NCBI GenBank assembly: GCA_021531755.1
Contig: JADYUK010000008.1
Span: 62,001-126,000, forward strand
Origin: Hoylesella loescheii
GTDB taxonomy: Bacteria > Bacteroidota > Bacteroidia > Bacteroidales > Bacteroidaceae
Direction: 5' to 3'
Length of the DNA stretch: 64,000 nucleotides
This document shows positions 44,452-52,049 of the stretch, piece after piece; within the stretch, counting starts at the first letter, position 1; each line of letters starts with the position of its first letter. A program made the position numbers and the translations under genes. The notes under the pieces are model-generated. The model saw only the letters and a list, made by a program, of their open reading frames with translations. It searched no databases and was not told the DNA's origin.

Positions 44452-47400
44452 TTAGAAATTCAGGTTAATTCCAATGGTATATGTGCGTGCCTGTGGATAT
44501 ACTCCATAGTCAACACCGAGCGATGTTCCGCTTGTACCGATTTCAGGGTCAAATCCCCAGTACTTCGTCCATGTGAACAGGTTCTCTGCCATGGCATACA
44601 CACGCAGACGGCTGATGCCAATCTTCTGTGTCAGATTACGGGGCAGTGTATATCCGAGAGTAAGATTCTTAAGACGGAGATATGAGCCATCCTGGATATA
44701 GAGGTCGCTCACTACCCAGTTCTTGCTGTCGCCCTGCTTGAGGATTGGCACACGGTTGGATGTTCCTTCTCCTGTCCAGCGTGAAAGCACCCATGTCGGG
44801 AAGTTACCCGAAGCGATGTCCTGACGATATGTTGCGTCGAATACATCCACACCGCTTACACCCTGCATGAATACGCTGAGGTCGAAACCTTTCCACTCGG
44901 CGTTGAATGTGGCACCAAACGACCAGTCGGGAGTGCCCTTACCAATCTTTGTACGGTCGTCGGATGTGATTGTTCCGTTGTTGTCTGTATCCTGGAAGAT
45001 AAGGTCACCAGGCTGTGCATCGGGCTGTATGAGCTGTATGGCTCCTGTCTCAGGGTCTGTCCATGTATAGGAGTTGACTTGTTCCATGTTCTGGAATACT
45101 CCTAAAGTCTTGTAACCATAGAAGAAAGGGAATGGCTGGCCGTTCTCTGCACGTGTTCCGCCGTCGCTGAACTGGCTGATACCCCAGTTGAGGAAACCGG
45201 TGTCATTACCAAGGTTCTTCAGTTCGTTGTGCAGATATGAGGCATTGCCCTTGATGGAGAAGTTGGCATCGGCAACATGCCACTTATATCCCAGCTCAAA
45301 CTCAAAACCTGAGTTCTCCATATCTCCCACGTTGGCAAGAGGCTTAGCCTCACCTACATAACTCGGGATAGGCATCTCGATAATCATTCCGTTGGTCTTC
45401 TTGATGAAGTAGTCAACGGTGAATGTAAGCGCATTGTTGAAGAAGCCGAAGTCAAGACCGATGTCCGTCTGCTCACTCTCCTCCCACTTGAGGTTGGGAT
45501 TGGCAAGGCGGTTGGCCTTCGAACCATATACCATAGAGGCTGTCTGGCCGAGATAGTAGTTGCTTGTGCCGCCCACTGTCGAGAGTGTGGTGTAAGCGAA
45601 ATCTCCGATGTTGTCATTACCGTTCTTACCCCAAGAGAAGCGCACCTTGAAATTTGCAAGCCATGAACTGGTCTTCTCCATAAACTGCTCGTTCATCACG
45701 TTCCATCCAAGAGAAACAGATGGGAACGTACCATATTTATTATTCGAACCGAAACGGCTTGAACCGTCGCGACGGATTGTGAACTGAGCCATGTAGCGCT
45801 CATCGTAGTTATAGCTGAATCGTCCGAAGAGTGAAGACAGGCGATGCTCTACATACGGACCGCCACCTACACCTACGTAACTCTTCACACCAATGATATT
45901 TCCATCGGCATCAACCTCCGTTCCGAAGTCGCCGCCAGTGGTGTAGTTGAGGTAGGGCTTGTTGGGGTTCACCAGATTCCAGTGAGATCCTGAGAGGTCG
46001 TCGCCTTTGAATTTCAGTGCCGACTGACCAAGCACCACTCCGATAGAGTGCTTGCCGAAGGTCTTGTCGTATGTAAGGGTGTTCTCCACCTGCCATGTAG
46101 TATTATTGCCCTTATATACAGAGGCTGATGTATGGTCTGCATTATTGTTTCCAGAGAAATAGTATTTCTCGGTGATTGCCGACTCATTGCCCCAGAACGA
46201 CTGCTCTGCACTCCAGGTGAAGTGATATTTCAGATTGTCCCATATTTGGAGGTCGATAGCTATCTTCGGCATGAACTTATGTGCCCAGTTGCGTGTAGGA
46301 TTGCGCTGCATAAGTGCAATCGGGTTGTTCTGCTCGTTATATGAACCGAGATAACCGGGGATTGTATAAGGATTGCCATTGGCATCACGATATAGGTCGA
46401 ATGATGAATAGTGGTCAATCATGTCCTGTCCCACCTTTCCTGTCAATGTGATAGGCAGTGTAGGTGCTAGATAAAGAGCCGAACCAAGTGGCGAGCCCCA
46501 TGTAGAGTTGGCATCGATTCCTGTGTTGTGTACACGCATATAAGAGAGATTGGTATGCAGTTCCAGTTTGTTGAGGAACGTGCGCTCCTTACTTGCGTCG
46601 AGCAATGTGAATGAGTTGTTTGCACGAAGAGTGAGACGGTCGTAGTTTGACTGCCCGAAGTTACCTCCTACTATACCCTCCTGAGAGAAATAGCCTGCTG
46701 AGAAATAGTAGTTCACCTTCTCCGAGGCACCACTCACCGACACGTCATGCTGCATGATAGGCGCGTTGTCGTTGAAGAGAGCCTCCTGCCAGTCAGTACC
46801 GAAACCTGTAACCTTATTGCCGTTGACATCGATGATGTTGTATGGGTCGGCAAGATTTGCCATATCAGCAGGCAAGGTCTGCTTGCCGTTGATGTATTTC
46901 TCGTTCATCAGCACAGCATAGTCGGTAGCACCGGTAACATCACGCTTCTTCCATGCGCTCTGCCATCCGTAAGAGAAGTTGTAGTTGATAGAAGCCTTGC
47001 CAACCTTTCCTTTCTTGGTAGTAACGAGGATAACACCATTGGCAGCTCTCGCACCATAGATGGCACCAGAGGCGGCATCCTTCAACACCTCAATCGACTC
47101 GATGTCGGCAGGGTTAACAGATTCCATACCATCCTGGTCGGTAGGCATTCCGTCGATGATGTAAAGCGGTTCGGAATTGTTGATAGTACCGATACCACGC
47201 ACGCGGATCATTGACTTAGAACCAGGCTGACCGGAAGCGGATGTAACGTTCACACCGGCAGCCATACCCTTCAGCGCATCGTCGGCACGAAGGCGGGTCT
47301 TTCCTTCGAGGTCCTCGGAACTAACCTTGGCGATAGAGGCTGTAACTACAGACTTCTTCTGCACACCATAACCGATGACAACCACATTGTCTAGCATTTG

Positions 47401-47688
47401 TCCATCCTCCTGAAGAGTGACATCCATGTTCTCCTTGGCCTTCACCTCTTGTGACTTATATCCTACATAGGACACCACAAGAGTTGTACCGGGAATAGTT
47501 GAAACACTAAACTTACCGTCAAGATCGGTTACCGAACCATTCGACGATCCTTTTTCCACTACAGACGCACCAATGACTGGTTCGCCCAGGACATCCTTAA
47601 CGACACCCGTGAAAAGCTGTTTTTGAGCCATTGCGTGAATTGAAATAAACAATGCCAGCAAAAACATTAGATACCTTGTTCTTTTCAT
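44452..47688 (-). CDS. SusC-type TonB-dependent transporter (beta-glucan locus)
   Basis: 1078 residues. The signal peptide ends at about residue 21 (AMAQ). The carboxypeptidase-like domain (FTGVVKDVLGEPVIGASVVE, SYVGYKSQEV) spans about 26-105. The plug carries VVVIGYGVQKKSVVTASI, PLYIIDGMPTDQDG and IESIEVLKDAASGAIYGARA (about 105-225), followed by the barrel, which ends TYTIGINLNF. It is the first gene of the seven-gene beta-glucan operon and imports the oligosaccharides made by the surface GH16. A -7 box lies far upstream at 48042-48049, giving a leader of about 350 nt. Confidence 0.95.
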   Translation of the reverse strand: MKRTRYLMFLLALFISIHAMAQKQLFTGVVKDVLGEPVIGASVVEKGSSNGSVTDLDGKFSVSTIPGTTLVVSYVGYKSQEVKAKENMDVTLQEDGQMLDNVVVIGYGVQKKSVVTASIAKVSSEDLEGKTRLRADDALKGMAAGVNVTSASGQPGSKSMIRVRGIGTINNSEPLYIIDGMPTDQDGMESVNPADIESIEVLKDAASGAIYGARAANGVILVTTKKGKVGKASINYNFSYGWQSAWKKRDVTGATDYAVLMNEKYINGKQTLPADMANLADPYNIIDVNGNKVTGFGTDWQEALFNDNAPIMQHDVSVSGASEKVNYYFSAGYFSQEGIVGGNFGQSNYDRLTLRANNSFTLLDASKERTFLNKLELHTNLSYMRVHNTGIDANSTWGSPLGSALYLAPTLPITLTGKVGQDMIDHYSSFDLYRDANGNPYTIPGYLGSYNEQNNPIALMQRNPTRNWAHKFMPKIAIDLQIWDNLKYHFTWSAEQSFWGNESAITEKYYFSGNNNADHTSASVYKGNNTTWQVENTLTYDKTFGKHSIGVVLGQSALKFKGDDLSGSHWNLVNPNKPYLNYTTGGDFGTEVDADGNIIGVKSYVGVGGGPYVEHRLSSLFGRFSYNYDERYMAQFTIRRDGSSRFGSNNKYGTFPSVSLGWNVMNEQFMEKTSSWLANFKVRFSWGKNGNDNIGDFAYTTLSTVGGTSNYYLGQTASMVYGSKANRLANPNLKWEESEQTDIGLDFGFFNNALTFTVDYFIKKTNGMIIEMPIPSYVGEAKPLANVGDMENSGFEFELGYKWHVADANFSIKGNASYLHNELKNLGNDTGFLNWGISQFSDGGTRAENGQPFPFFYGYKTLGVFQNMEQVNSYTWTDPETGAIQLIQPDAQPGDLIFQDTDNNGTITSDDRTKIGKGTPDWSFGATFNAEWKGFDLSVFMQGVSGVDVFDATYRQDIASGNFPTWVLSRWTGEGTSNRVPILKQGDSKNWVVSDLYIQDGSYLRLKNLTLGYTLPRNLTQKIGISRLRVYAMAENLFTWTKYWGFDPEIGTSGTSLGVDYGVYPQARTYTIGINLNF

Positions 47689-48440
47689 ACTTTTGGTTTT
47701 AGTTATTATTATTGTTAGAGTTGTACTAATTCATGCGGAAAGCTAAAGCCATCCGGATTGTCCTCCTTGATTAATTTAGTAGTTTCGCTAAACTGCTGTT
47801 TATTTGCACTCGAGAACTCGTTTTCGTGTATGTTAGAGTCTCAATTGAGTGATATACGAGAATGGGGCTAATCCCCGTAATATATATATGACTGGGTGCG
47901 CCGCCCCTTTCAACACTAAGAAATTTAATTATATTAAGAGATATTATTATTGTTGCCCAACCGACAGCCCCATCGACTTGATATATCCCTCCTGAGCATA
48001 GATTATTTGTACCAATTTTTTATATCCATAGATTTTCATTGCAAATTTAAGGTGAATTTGTATCAATTCCGTTGGCAGTTACCAAATAAGTGGACACAAA
48101 CAACCCTCAATATCAATATAGTCACTTGATAATCAAAAGGATAAGTTAATATCAAACAAAAGAAAAAAGTGGATTATATATAGAGGTGTGGCATTTACAT
48201 TTTATCTATATTTGTCGTCAATATATGAATTCGACAAGATACCGTGATGCAATCTTGAACAGCTCTGCAATATGGAAATACGTAATTCTGTTATAATTAG
48301 AGCAGGGCGTTCTTATATCATTAGAATATGATTCATTGATTTACCTCCCACACAAGTATCCGTTTCGTGCGCCTCAACATTGTCAATCTAAAATAAGTCT
48401 AATTTGGGATGCTTACAATCTATAGGGCATATAAATAAAA
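47689..48440. other. AT-rich leader and upstream region of the beta-glucan operon
   Basis: No gene is visible. The part up to about 48040 would be the untranslated leader of the susC messenger if the -7 box at 48042-48049 is used. Beyond it lies AT-rich sequence up to a hairpin at 48445 that may mark the start of the integrated element. Confidence 0.6.
48042..48049 (-). promoter_or_regulatory. Probable -7 box of the beta-glucan operon
   Basis: TAAATTTG on the minus strand followed by CAATG fits TAnnTTTG. No perfect -33 TTTG is seen at 19-21 bases, so use of an activator is possible. Confidence 0.45.
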
Positions 48441-48444
48441 AAGT

Positions 48445-48493
48445 GAAACGGAAGCATCGTCACCTTATGTACAGATGACTGTGCTTCCGTTTC
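48445..48493 (-). terminator. Long hairpin at the left edge of the AT-rich element
   Basis: A perfect 12-bp stem (GAAACGGAAGCA with TGCTTCCGTTTC) is extended by an inner GTCA/TGAC pairing. On the minus strand it is followed by ACTTTTTTATTT, an intrinsic terminator for leftward transcripts. Confidence 0.65.
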
Positions 48494-48507
48494 TCTATTG
48501 TACCCCT

Positions 48508-48532
48508 AAACGGGATATTCTCGAACCCGTTT
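48508..48532. repeat. Perfect 7-bp inverted repeat near the left element edge
   Basis: AAACGGG (48508-48514) and CCCGTTT (48526-48532) flank an 11-nt centre. Together with the neighbouring hairpin it makes a strongly structured left edge. It might be a recombinase dyad or an origin hairpin, neither of which can be shown here. From here to 48812 I see no gene. Confidence 0.5.
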
Positions 48533-48812
48533 CTTGAAGATTTAGCAAAGTTATGGGAGTTGAGGCATTACATTCCTGACCCCGAAACATACGGTAGGAA
48601 ATAGTACCCAATCCCGCAGTCTTTCATTAACACGCTTATATAGCCTCAGTATCTTAGTAAGGTGCTGAGGTTCAACATTCATAAGCGCTTATTCCTATTA
48701 CTCAATTATCCAATCTGCTCTAAGCATCAACGGCTTTGTCTGTATCACAGAAAAATTTTCCATGAAATTTTTGCGAAACCTACCTACTCGCTATTTATGT
48801 ATAAGCAATACT

Positions 48813-48998
48813 ATGAATATGGACGATATAACGAAACACAAAATAGCCAATACACTCAGAGGACGCAAGCATTCAGCGACAACTAACAAACGCATAAGTC
48901 AAGCACTCAGCGGGCGTAAACTCAGCGATAAACATAAGAAGCATATTAGCGAAGCGATGCAACGCAGAAAACTAAAACGTGCATTACGAGACTACTAA
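48813..48998 (+). CDS. NUMOD3-type small DNA-binding protein
   Basis: About 61 residues from MNMDDITKHK; the frame is also open from 48762, and an ATG at 48819 is possible. It contains two and a half copies of the NUMOD3 motif: KIANTLRGRKHSATTNKRIS, QALSGRKLSDKHKKHIS and EAMQRRK. NUMOD3 is a DNA-binding module normally found at the C-terminus of GIY-YIG or HNH homing endonucleases. No nuclease domain is encoded before it, so this is a free-standing DNA-binding miniprotein or a remnant of an endonuclease. It is very basic. It lies convergent to the initiator-like gene at 49039. Confidence 0.6.
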   Translation: MNMDDITKHKIANTLRGRKHSATTNKRISQALSGRKLSDKHKKHISEAMQRRKLKRALRDY

Positions 48999-49038
48999 CA
49001 AGCAGCCCCACAATGCACATTTCAAACCTTCTAACGAC

Positions 49039-49896
49039 CTATTGCAAAAGGCATTCTAAGAGATTGTAACCTTTACGACCTTTACCTACTCTAATCAACC
49101 TATCCAAGGTAGTAAGGAACAAGGAAAACAGAAACTCTTCATTCTGCAACTTGGAATAGACCTCATCGGCATCAAATACCCCTAACTGACTAAGCGACTT
49201 TGCTACGTTTTTATGATTAGCAAGTGAGACCTCCAAACGATACATCGGCAATTTGCCTGACACATTTGGAATATACTCTTTCTCGCTATCGGTTAACTCT
49301 TCTGACTTGTTATAGCAACGTAGAGCAAGCGATTTGTCCTTGTTCTCGATGTAGAAGGAGCGGTTCTTGAACGGACGTTTGCGAGTGCCTGTAGAGATAT
49401 GCAACACCTCCTTCACGTACTCGTCTAAATCCTTATAACGCTTGTTGAGGATAACAAGCGAATAAGCCTCATCACGATATAAACGATAAAAACGAGTGAC
49501 AACGTTTCGGTTAAGGTCAAGGGCAATATCAATCTTACTCACTCGATAAAATTCGAGACCAAGAGCAGCCTCAACGTAGAAACGTGCAGCAAGCAGATAA
49601 GTGTCATACAGAGCCGCATTGTTATAACTGATGTAGATGTGCTGTCTGTTTTCGTTCAGAGAGCCAAAGAACAGAACTCCTATTGCTCGGATATACTCGC
49701 CACGTTCCACGCTGTAATCTTTGCCGAATAGCAGAAATTCGTGCTGATAGTGTTGAGGCTTCTCTACTCGGACAATAGTAATCTCGTTTATTACCTTACT
49801 CTCTTTGATAGCAGCAAGAGCATCCCGCACTTGCTGACTTGCTTGATAGGTTAACTCTAACTTATCAAGGCTTATATTATACTTGAAATACTTCAT
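49039..49896 (-). CDS. Replication-initiator-like protein (Rep_trans/phage gene II-type)
   Basis: 285 residues, AT-rich. I recognise the layout of rolling-circle initiators of the Rep_trans or filamentous-phage gene II type. A beta-rich N-terminal half includes YRVSKIDIALDLNRNVVTRF (about 119-138), where IDIALD resembles the metal-site strand. Then come SLALRCYNKSEEL (about 192-204), the Tyr-Asn-Lys-x-x-Glu motif, and YRLEVSLANHKNV (about 221-233), the conserved RLE strand. The catalytic Tyr cannot be fixed by eye. It is divergent from the serine recombinase at 50107, and the gap between them holds repeated TGTATTC boxes. Its likely role is replication or transfer of the element; confidence in the exact family is moderate. 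Confidence 0.6.
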   Translation of the reverse strand: MKYFKYNISLDKLELTYQASQQVRDALAAIKESKVINEITIVRVEKPQHYQHEFLLFGKDYSVERGEYIRAIGVLFFGSLNENRQHIYISYNNAALYDTYLLAARFYVEAALGLEFYRVSKIDIALDLNRNVVTRFYRLYRDEAYSLVILNKRYKDLDEYVKEVLHISTGTRKRPFKNRSFYIENKDKSLALRCYNKSEELTDSEKEYIPNVSGKLPMYRLEVSLANHKNVAKSLSQLGVFDADEVYSKLQNEEFLFSLFLTTLDRLIRVGKGRKGYNLLECLLQ

Positions 49897-49943
49897 ATAC
49901 TACAGTTATACTACGAGGAAACGAAAAATCCAAATAGCATAAC

Positions 49944-50012
49944 TGTATTCTTTTTCAAGGTGTATTCAAATAAATCTATATCAAGAATACAAACTATTTT
50001 GTTTTTGTATTC
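49944..50012. repeat. TGTATTC boxes between divergent genes (operator or iteron candidate)
   Basis: TGTATTC occurs at 49944, 49961 and 50006 and inverted (GAATACA) at 49985. The last two form a perfect 9-bp inverted repeat (GAATACAAA at 49985-49993, TTTGTATTC at 50004-50012). The boxes lie between the initiator-like gene and the serine recombinase promoter, so they may bind a repressor or the initiator. Confidence 0.55.
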
Positions 50013-50030
50013 ATTTTTCTCTTTGATTTA

Positions 50031-50062
50031 TTTGGTCTGTTAAGAAATTATTTGTACCTTTG
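50031..50062 (+). promoter_or_regulatory. Promoter of the small serine recombinase
   Basis: TTTG (50031-50034), a 20-base spacer and TACCTTTG (50055-50062) match the Bacteroidetes consensus exactly. The leader is about 38 nt. The nearest TGTATTC box ends 18 bases upstream of the -33. Confidence 0.8.
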
Positions 50063-50106
50063 CGGGTGAAATACAGGAAGTTACACCAACAAACAAAGTT
50101 ATCAAT

Positions 50107-50736
50107 ATGAACGCAGTTATCTATGCAAGAGTAAGCAGCACAAACGACCGCCAATCTACAGACCGTCAAGTTATAGACCTTACCAACTATGCCAACAACA
50201 ACGGTATCGAACTCGTTAAGGTTTTCGAGGAACATATCAGCGGAGCGAAGAAGAACGAGGAACGTCCCGTATTGTGCGAGTGTCTTGATTTCTGCATTGA
50301 CAACCACATTGACACTTTGCTTATCTCAGAACTCTCTCGTCTCGGTCGTAACGTTGACGAAGTGCTTGCTAATGTGAAGCGTTGCAAGGATAACAACCTC
50401 AACATCTACTTTCAGAAGGAAAACCTCTCTATCTTTCAGCCTGACGGAACAAAGAACCCATTCCTTAACATCTTTATCTCGGTACTCGGCACTTGTGCGG
50501 AAATGGAACGTGAGAACATCAAGTTCCGTCTCAACAGCGGACGTGAGCGTTACATTGCCAACGGTGGCAAACTCGGTCGCAAGGTAGGTAGCACCAAGAG
50601 CGAAGAGGCTAAGAAAGAGGAATATAAGAAGGTACTCAAAGAATTACGAAGCGGTACCAGTGTACGAAAAACCGCTAAACTCTGTGACGTATCTGTCAGC
50701 ACGGTTCAGCGGCTTAAAAAGGAGTTTGGATTATAG
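50107..50736 (+). CDS. Small serine recombinase (resolvase/invertase)
   Basis: 209 residues, typical of the resolvase/invertase group. The catalytic Ser is at position 10 in YARVSSTNDRQSTDRQ. The Arg cluster is in LLISELSRLGRNVDEV (about 76-91), followed by the E-helix ERENIKFRLNSGRERY. The C-terminal HTH (GTSVRKTAKLCDVSVSTVQRLK, about 181-203) would bind the crossover site. It could resolve multimers or invert or excise DNA in the element. It has its own perfect promoter and ends 1 bp from the stop of the convergent lipoprotein gene. Confidence 0.93.
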   Translation: MNAVIYARVSSTNDRQSTDRQVIDLTNYANNNGIELVKVFEEHISGAKKNEERPVLCECLDFCIDNHIDTLLISELSRLGRNVDEVLANVKRCKDNNLNIYFQKENLSIFQPDGTKNPFLNIFISVLGTCAEMERENIKFRLNSGRERYIANGGKLGRKVGSTKSEEAKKEEYKKVLKELRSGTSVRKTAKLCDVSVSTVQRLKKEFGL

Positions 50737-50737
50737 T

Positions 50738-51358
50738 TTATTGATAATCCCATTTAAATCCTTCGCAATGAAAAACAAAGGTCTTTTTTCCAACATGTTC
50801 AAGATTAACTTGTATCTTACATGTACGCGATTGCTTTAGTTTAGACAGGAAACTGTCCACTTCATCAGATAAGTGGAAAAATAGGGCTCGCCTATCATCT
50901 GCCATAGTAACTAATTTCCACGTGTCATCAATAGGTCCATCGTCAAAAGTTGCAAGAAAGCCCGAACCTTGAAAATCTGATAATTGACAATCTTCATATT
51001 CATCGCCTACAAAAGTAATAGTTACCATATTACGTAATATACCTGTCATAGAACTATAATTAACATCTATAGCCAATAAAACGGTTTTTCCTGTCTCGTA
51101 TTCTATTTCGTTTTCAGAAACGAGATATGCGCTTATACCTGTCACTTCACCCGACAAATCATCAACATGTTCGGAATAATTCCATGTGTTTGGGGATTGT
51201 TCTGTTTCTGATTCCTTTGTGGTTTCTTCTACGGTTTCTTCTGTATTCTCGCTTAAGGTATCATTATCTGTTTCTTGTGTGGAACGAGTGTTATTACCAT
51301 TACAAGAGAAAAAGAAAAGGCATAGAAATATGGAACTAATTGGAATGTACTTTTTCAT
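50738..51358 (-). CDS. Lipoprotein of unknown function, cargo of the AT-rich element
   Basis: 206 residues with a lipoprotein signal (SIFLCLFFFSCNGNN, Cys about 19). Residues 25-60 are a Thr/Glu/Ser-rich acidic linker (TEETVEETTKESETEQS). The rest is a compact domain with alternating strands (NTWNYSEHVDDLSGEVTGIS, VNLEHVGKKTFVFHCEGFKW). I do not recognise the family. The opening W-x-Y...D-x-x-(S/T)-G pattern is common in small periplasmic proteins that compare treated samples of ligand, but no function is claimed. It is convergent with the serine recombinase gene (stop codons 1 bp apart) and may be cargo or an exclusion factor. Confidence 0.75.
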   Translation of the reverse strand: MKKYIPISSIFLCLFFFSCNGNNTRSTQETDNDTLSENTEETVEETTKESETEQSPNTWNYSEHVDDLSGEVTGISAYLVSENEIEYETGKTVLLAIDVNYSSMTGILRNMVTITFVGDEYEDCQLSDFQGSGFLATFDDGPIDDTWKLVTMADDRRALFFHLSDEVDSFLSKLKQSRTCKIQVNLEHVGKKTFVFHCEGFKWDYQ

Positions 51359-51903
51359 ATTGATTTAAACTTGTTTGACTTTACTTGTTAAGTATTAGTC
51401 CTTAATGAATTATAGACAAACAAAAAGCGCGGACTAAAACTTAATCTACGCTTTGAAGGTATCGCCAAACACCCTGCCTCCATAAACAAGTAATAGCCCA
51501 CGCTAAGCGTGAGCATCAACTGTTTATTCTTCGAGGCTTTTTAAATTTGGCGATTTTTCAAAGTCGAATATAAGTTAACGCTTTATGTCATTATGTCTTT
51601 TTTATCTGTTTTATACCATAGGCAATAAGTGCTATTAGTTAGACTAATTTGTTGTATATATTGAAATTTTGCTTGTAAAATTAGTTAATTTTCGCGAAAT
51701 ATACAAGAGGTTCCTTGTTTTTTTGCTTCAAACGTTGTATAATAGCATGGAAAACGAGATATAAAGTATGAGTCCATAGAGAAATTCAAGAGCAAAAGGT
51801 CGAAATGCACACCTTCCGTACAACAGACTTTTCAAGGGTAAGCCGACGAGAAGAGGAGAATGCAGTATAACCGCCACAGAGCGGATATAACGTATATTGT
51901 TTA
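51359..51903. other. AT-rich gap within the element
   Basis: I see no gene longer than a few codons. There is a short palindrome (CACGCTAAGCGTG, about 51499-51511) and low-complexity A/T tracts. The sequence from about 51740 is purine-rich and may be the leader of the downstream small ORF and recombinase. Confidence 0.5.
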
Positions 51904-52044
51904 ATGCTAAACTTAGAGAAATGCAAAGAAATATTGAATAAAGGGATTAGGAATTTCACAAACGACGAGATTAAAGAGATTAGAGATTACCTATATCTTA
52001 TTGCTGATATAGAGTTATCATTATTAAACGCAAAAAAGATATAA
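51904..52044 (+). CDS. 46-residue protein directly upstream of the large serine recombinase
   Basis: The frame from the ATG at 51904 to the TAA at 52044 encodes MLNLEKCKEILNKGIRNF followed by TNDEIKEIRDYLYLIADIEL and ends NAKKI. It is rich in Lys, Glu, Ile and Leu, predicted helical, and begins 5 bp before the recombinase unit. The composition is that of a real short protein. It might be a recombination directionality factor or a regulator, which is an inference from position only. Confidence 0.55.
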   Translation: MLNLEKCKEILNKGIRNFTNDEIKEIRDYLYLIADIELSLLNAKKI

Positions 52045-52049
52045 TTGAT

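Noticed and set aside
48501..48540. tRNA or tmRNA 3' fragment (GGGTTCGA followed by CCCG on the minus strand)
   Set aside because: The loop between the stem halves is 11 nt rather than 7, and no acceptor, D or anticodon arm can be drawn.
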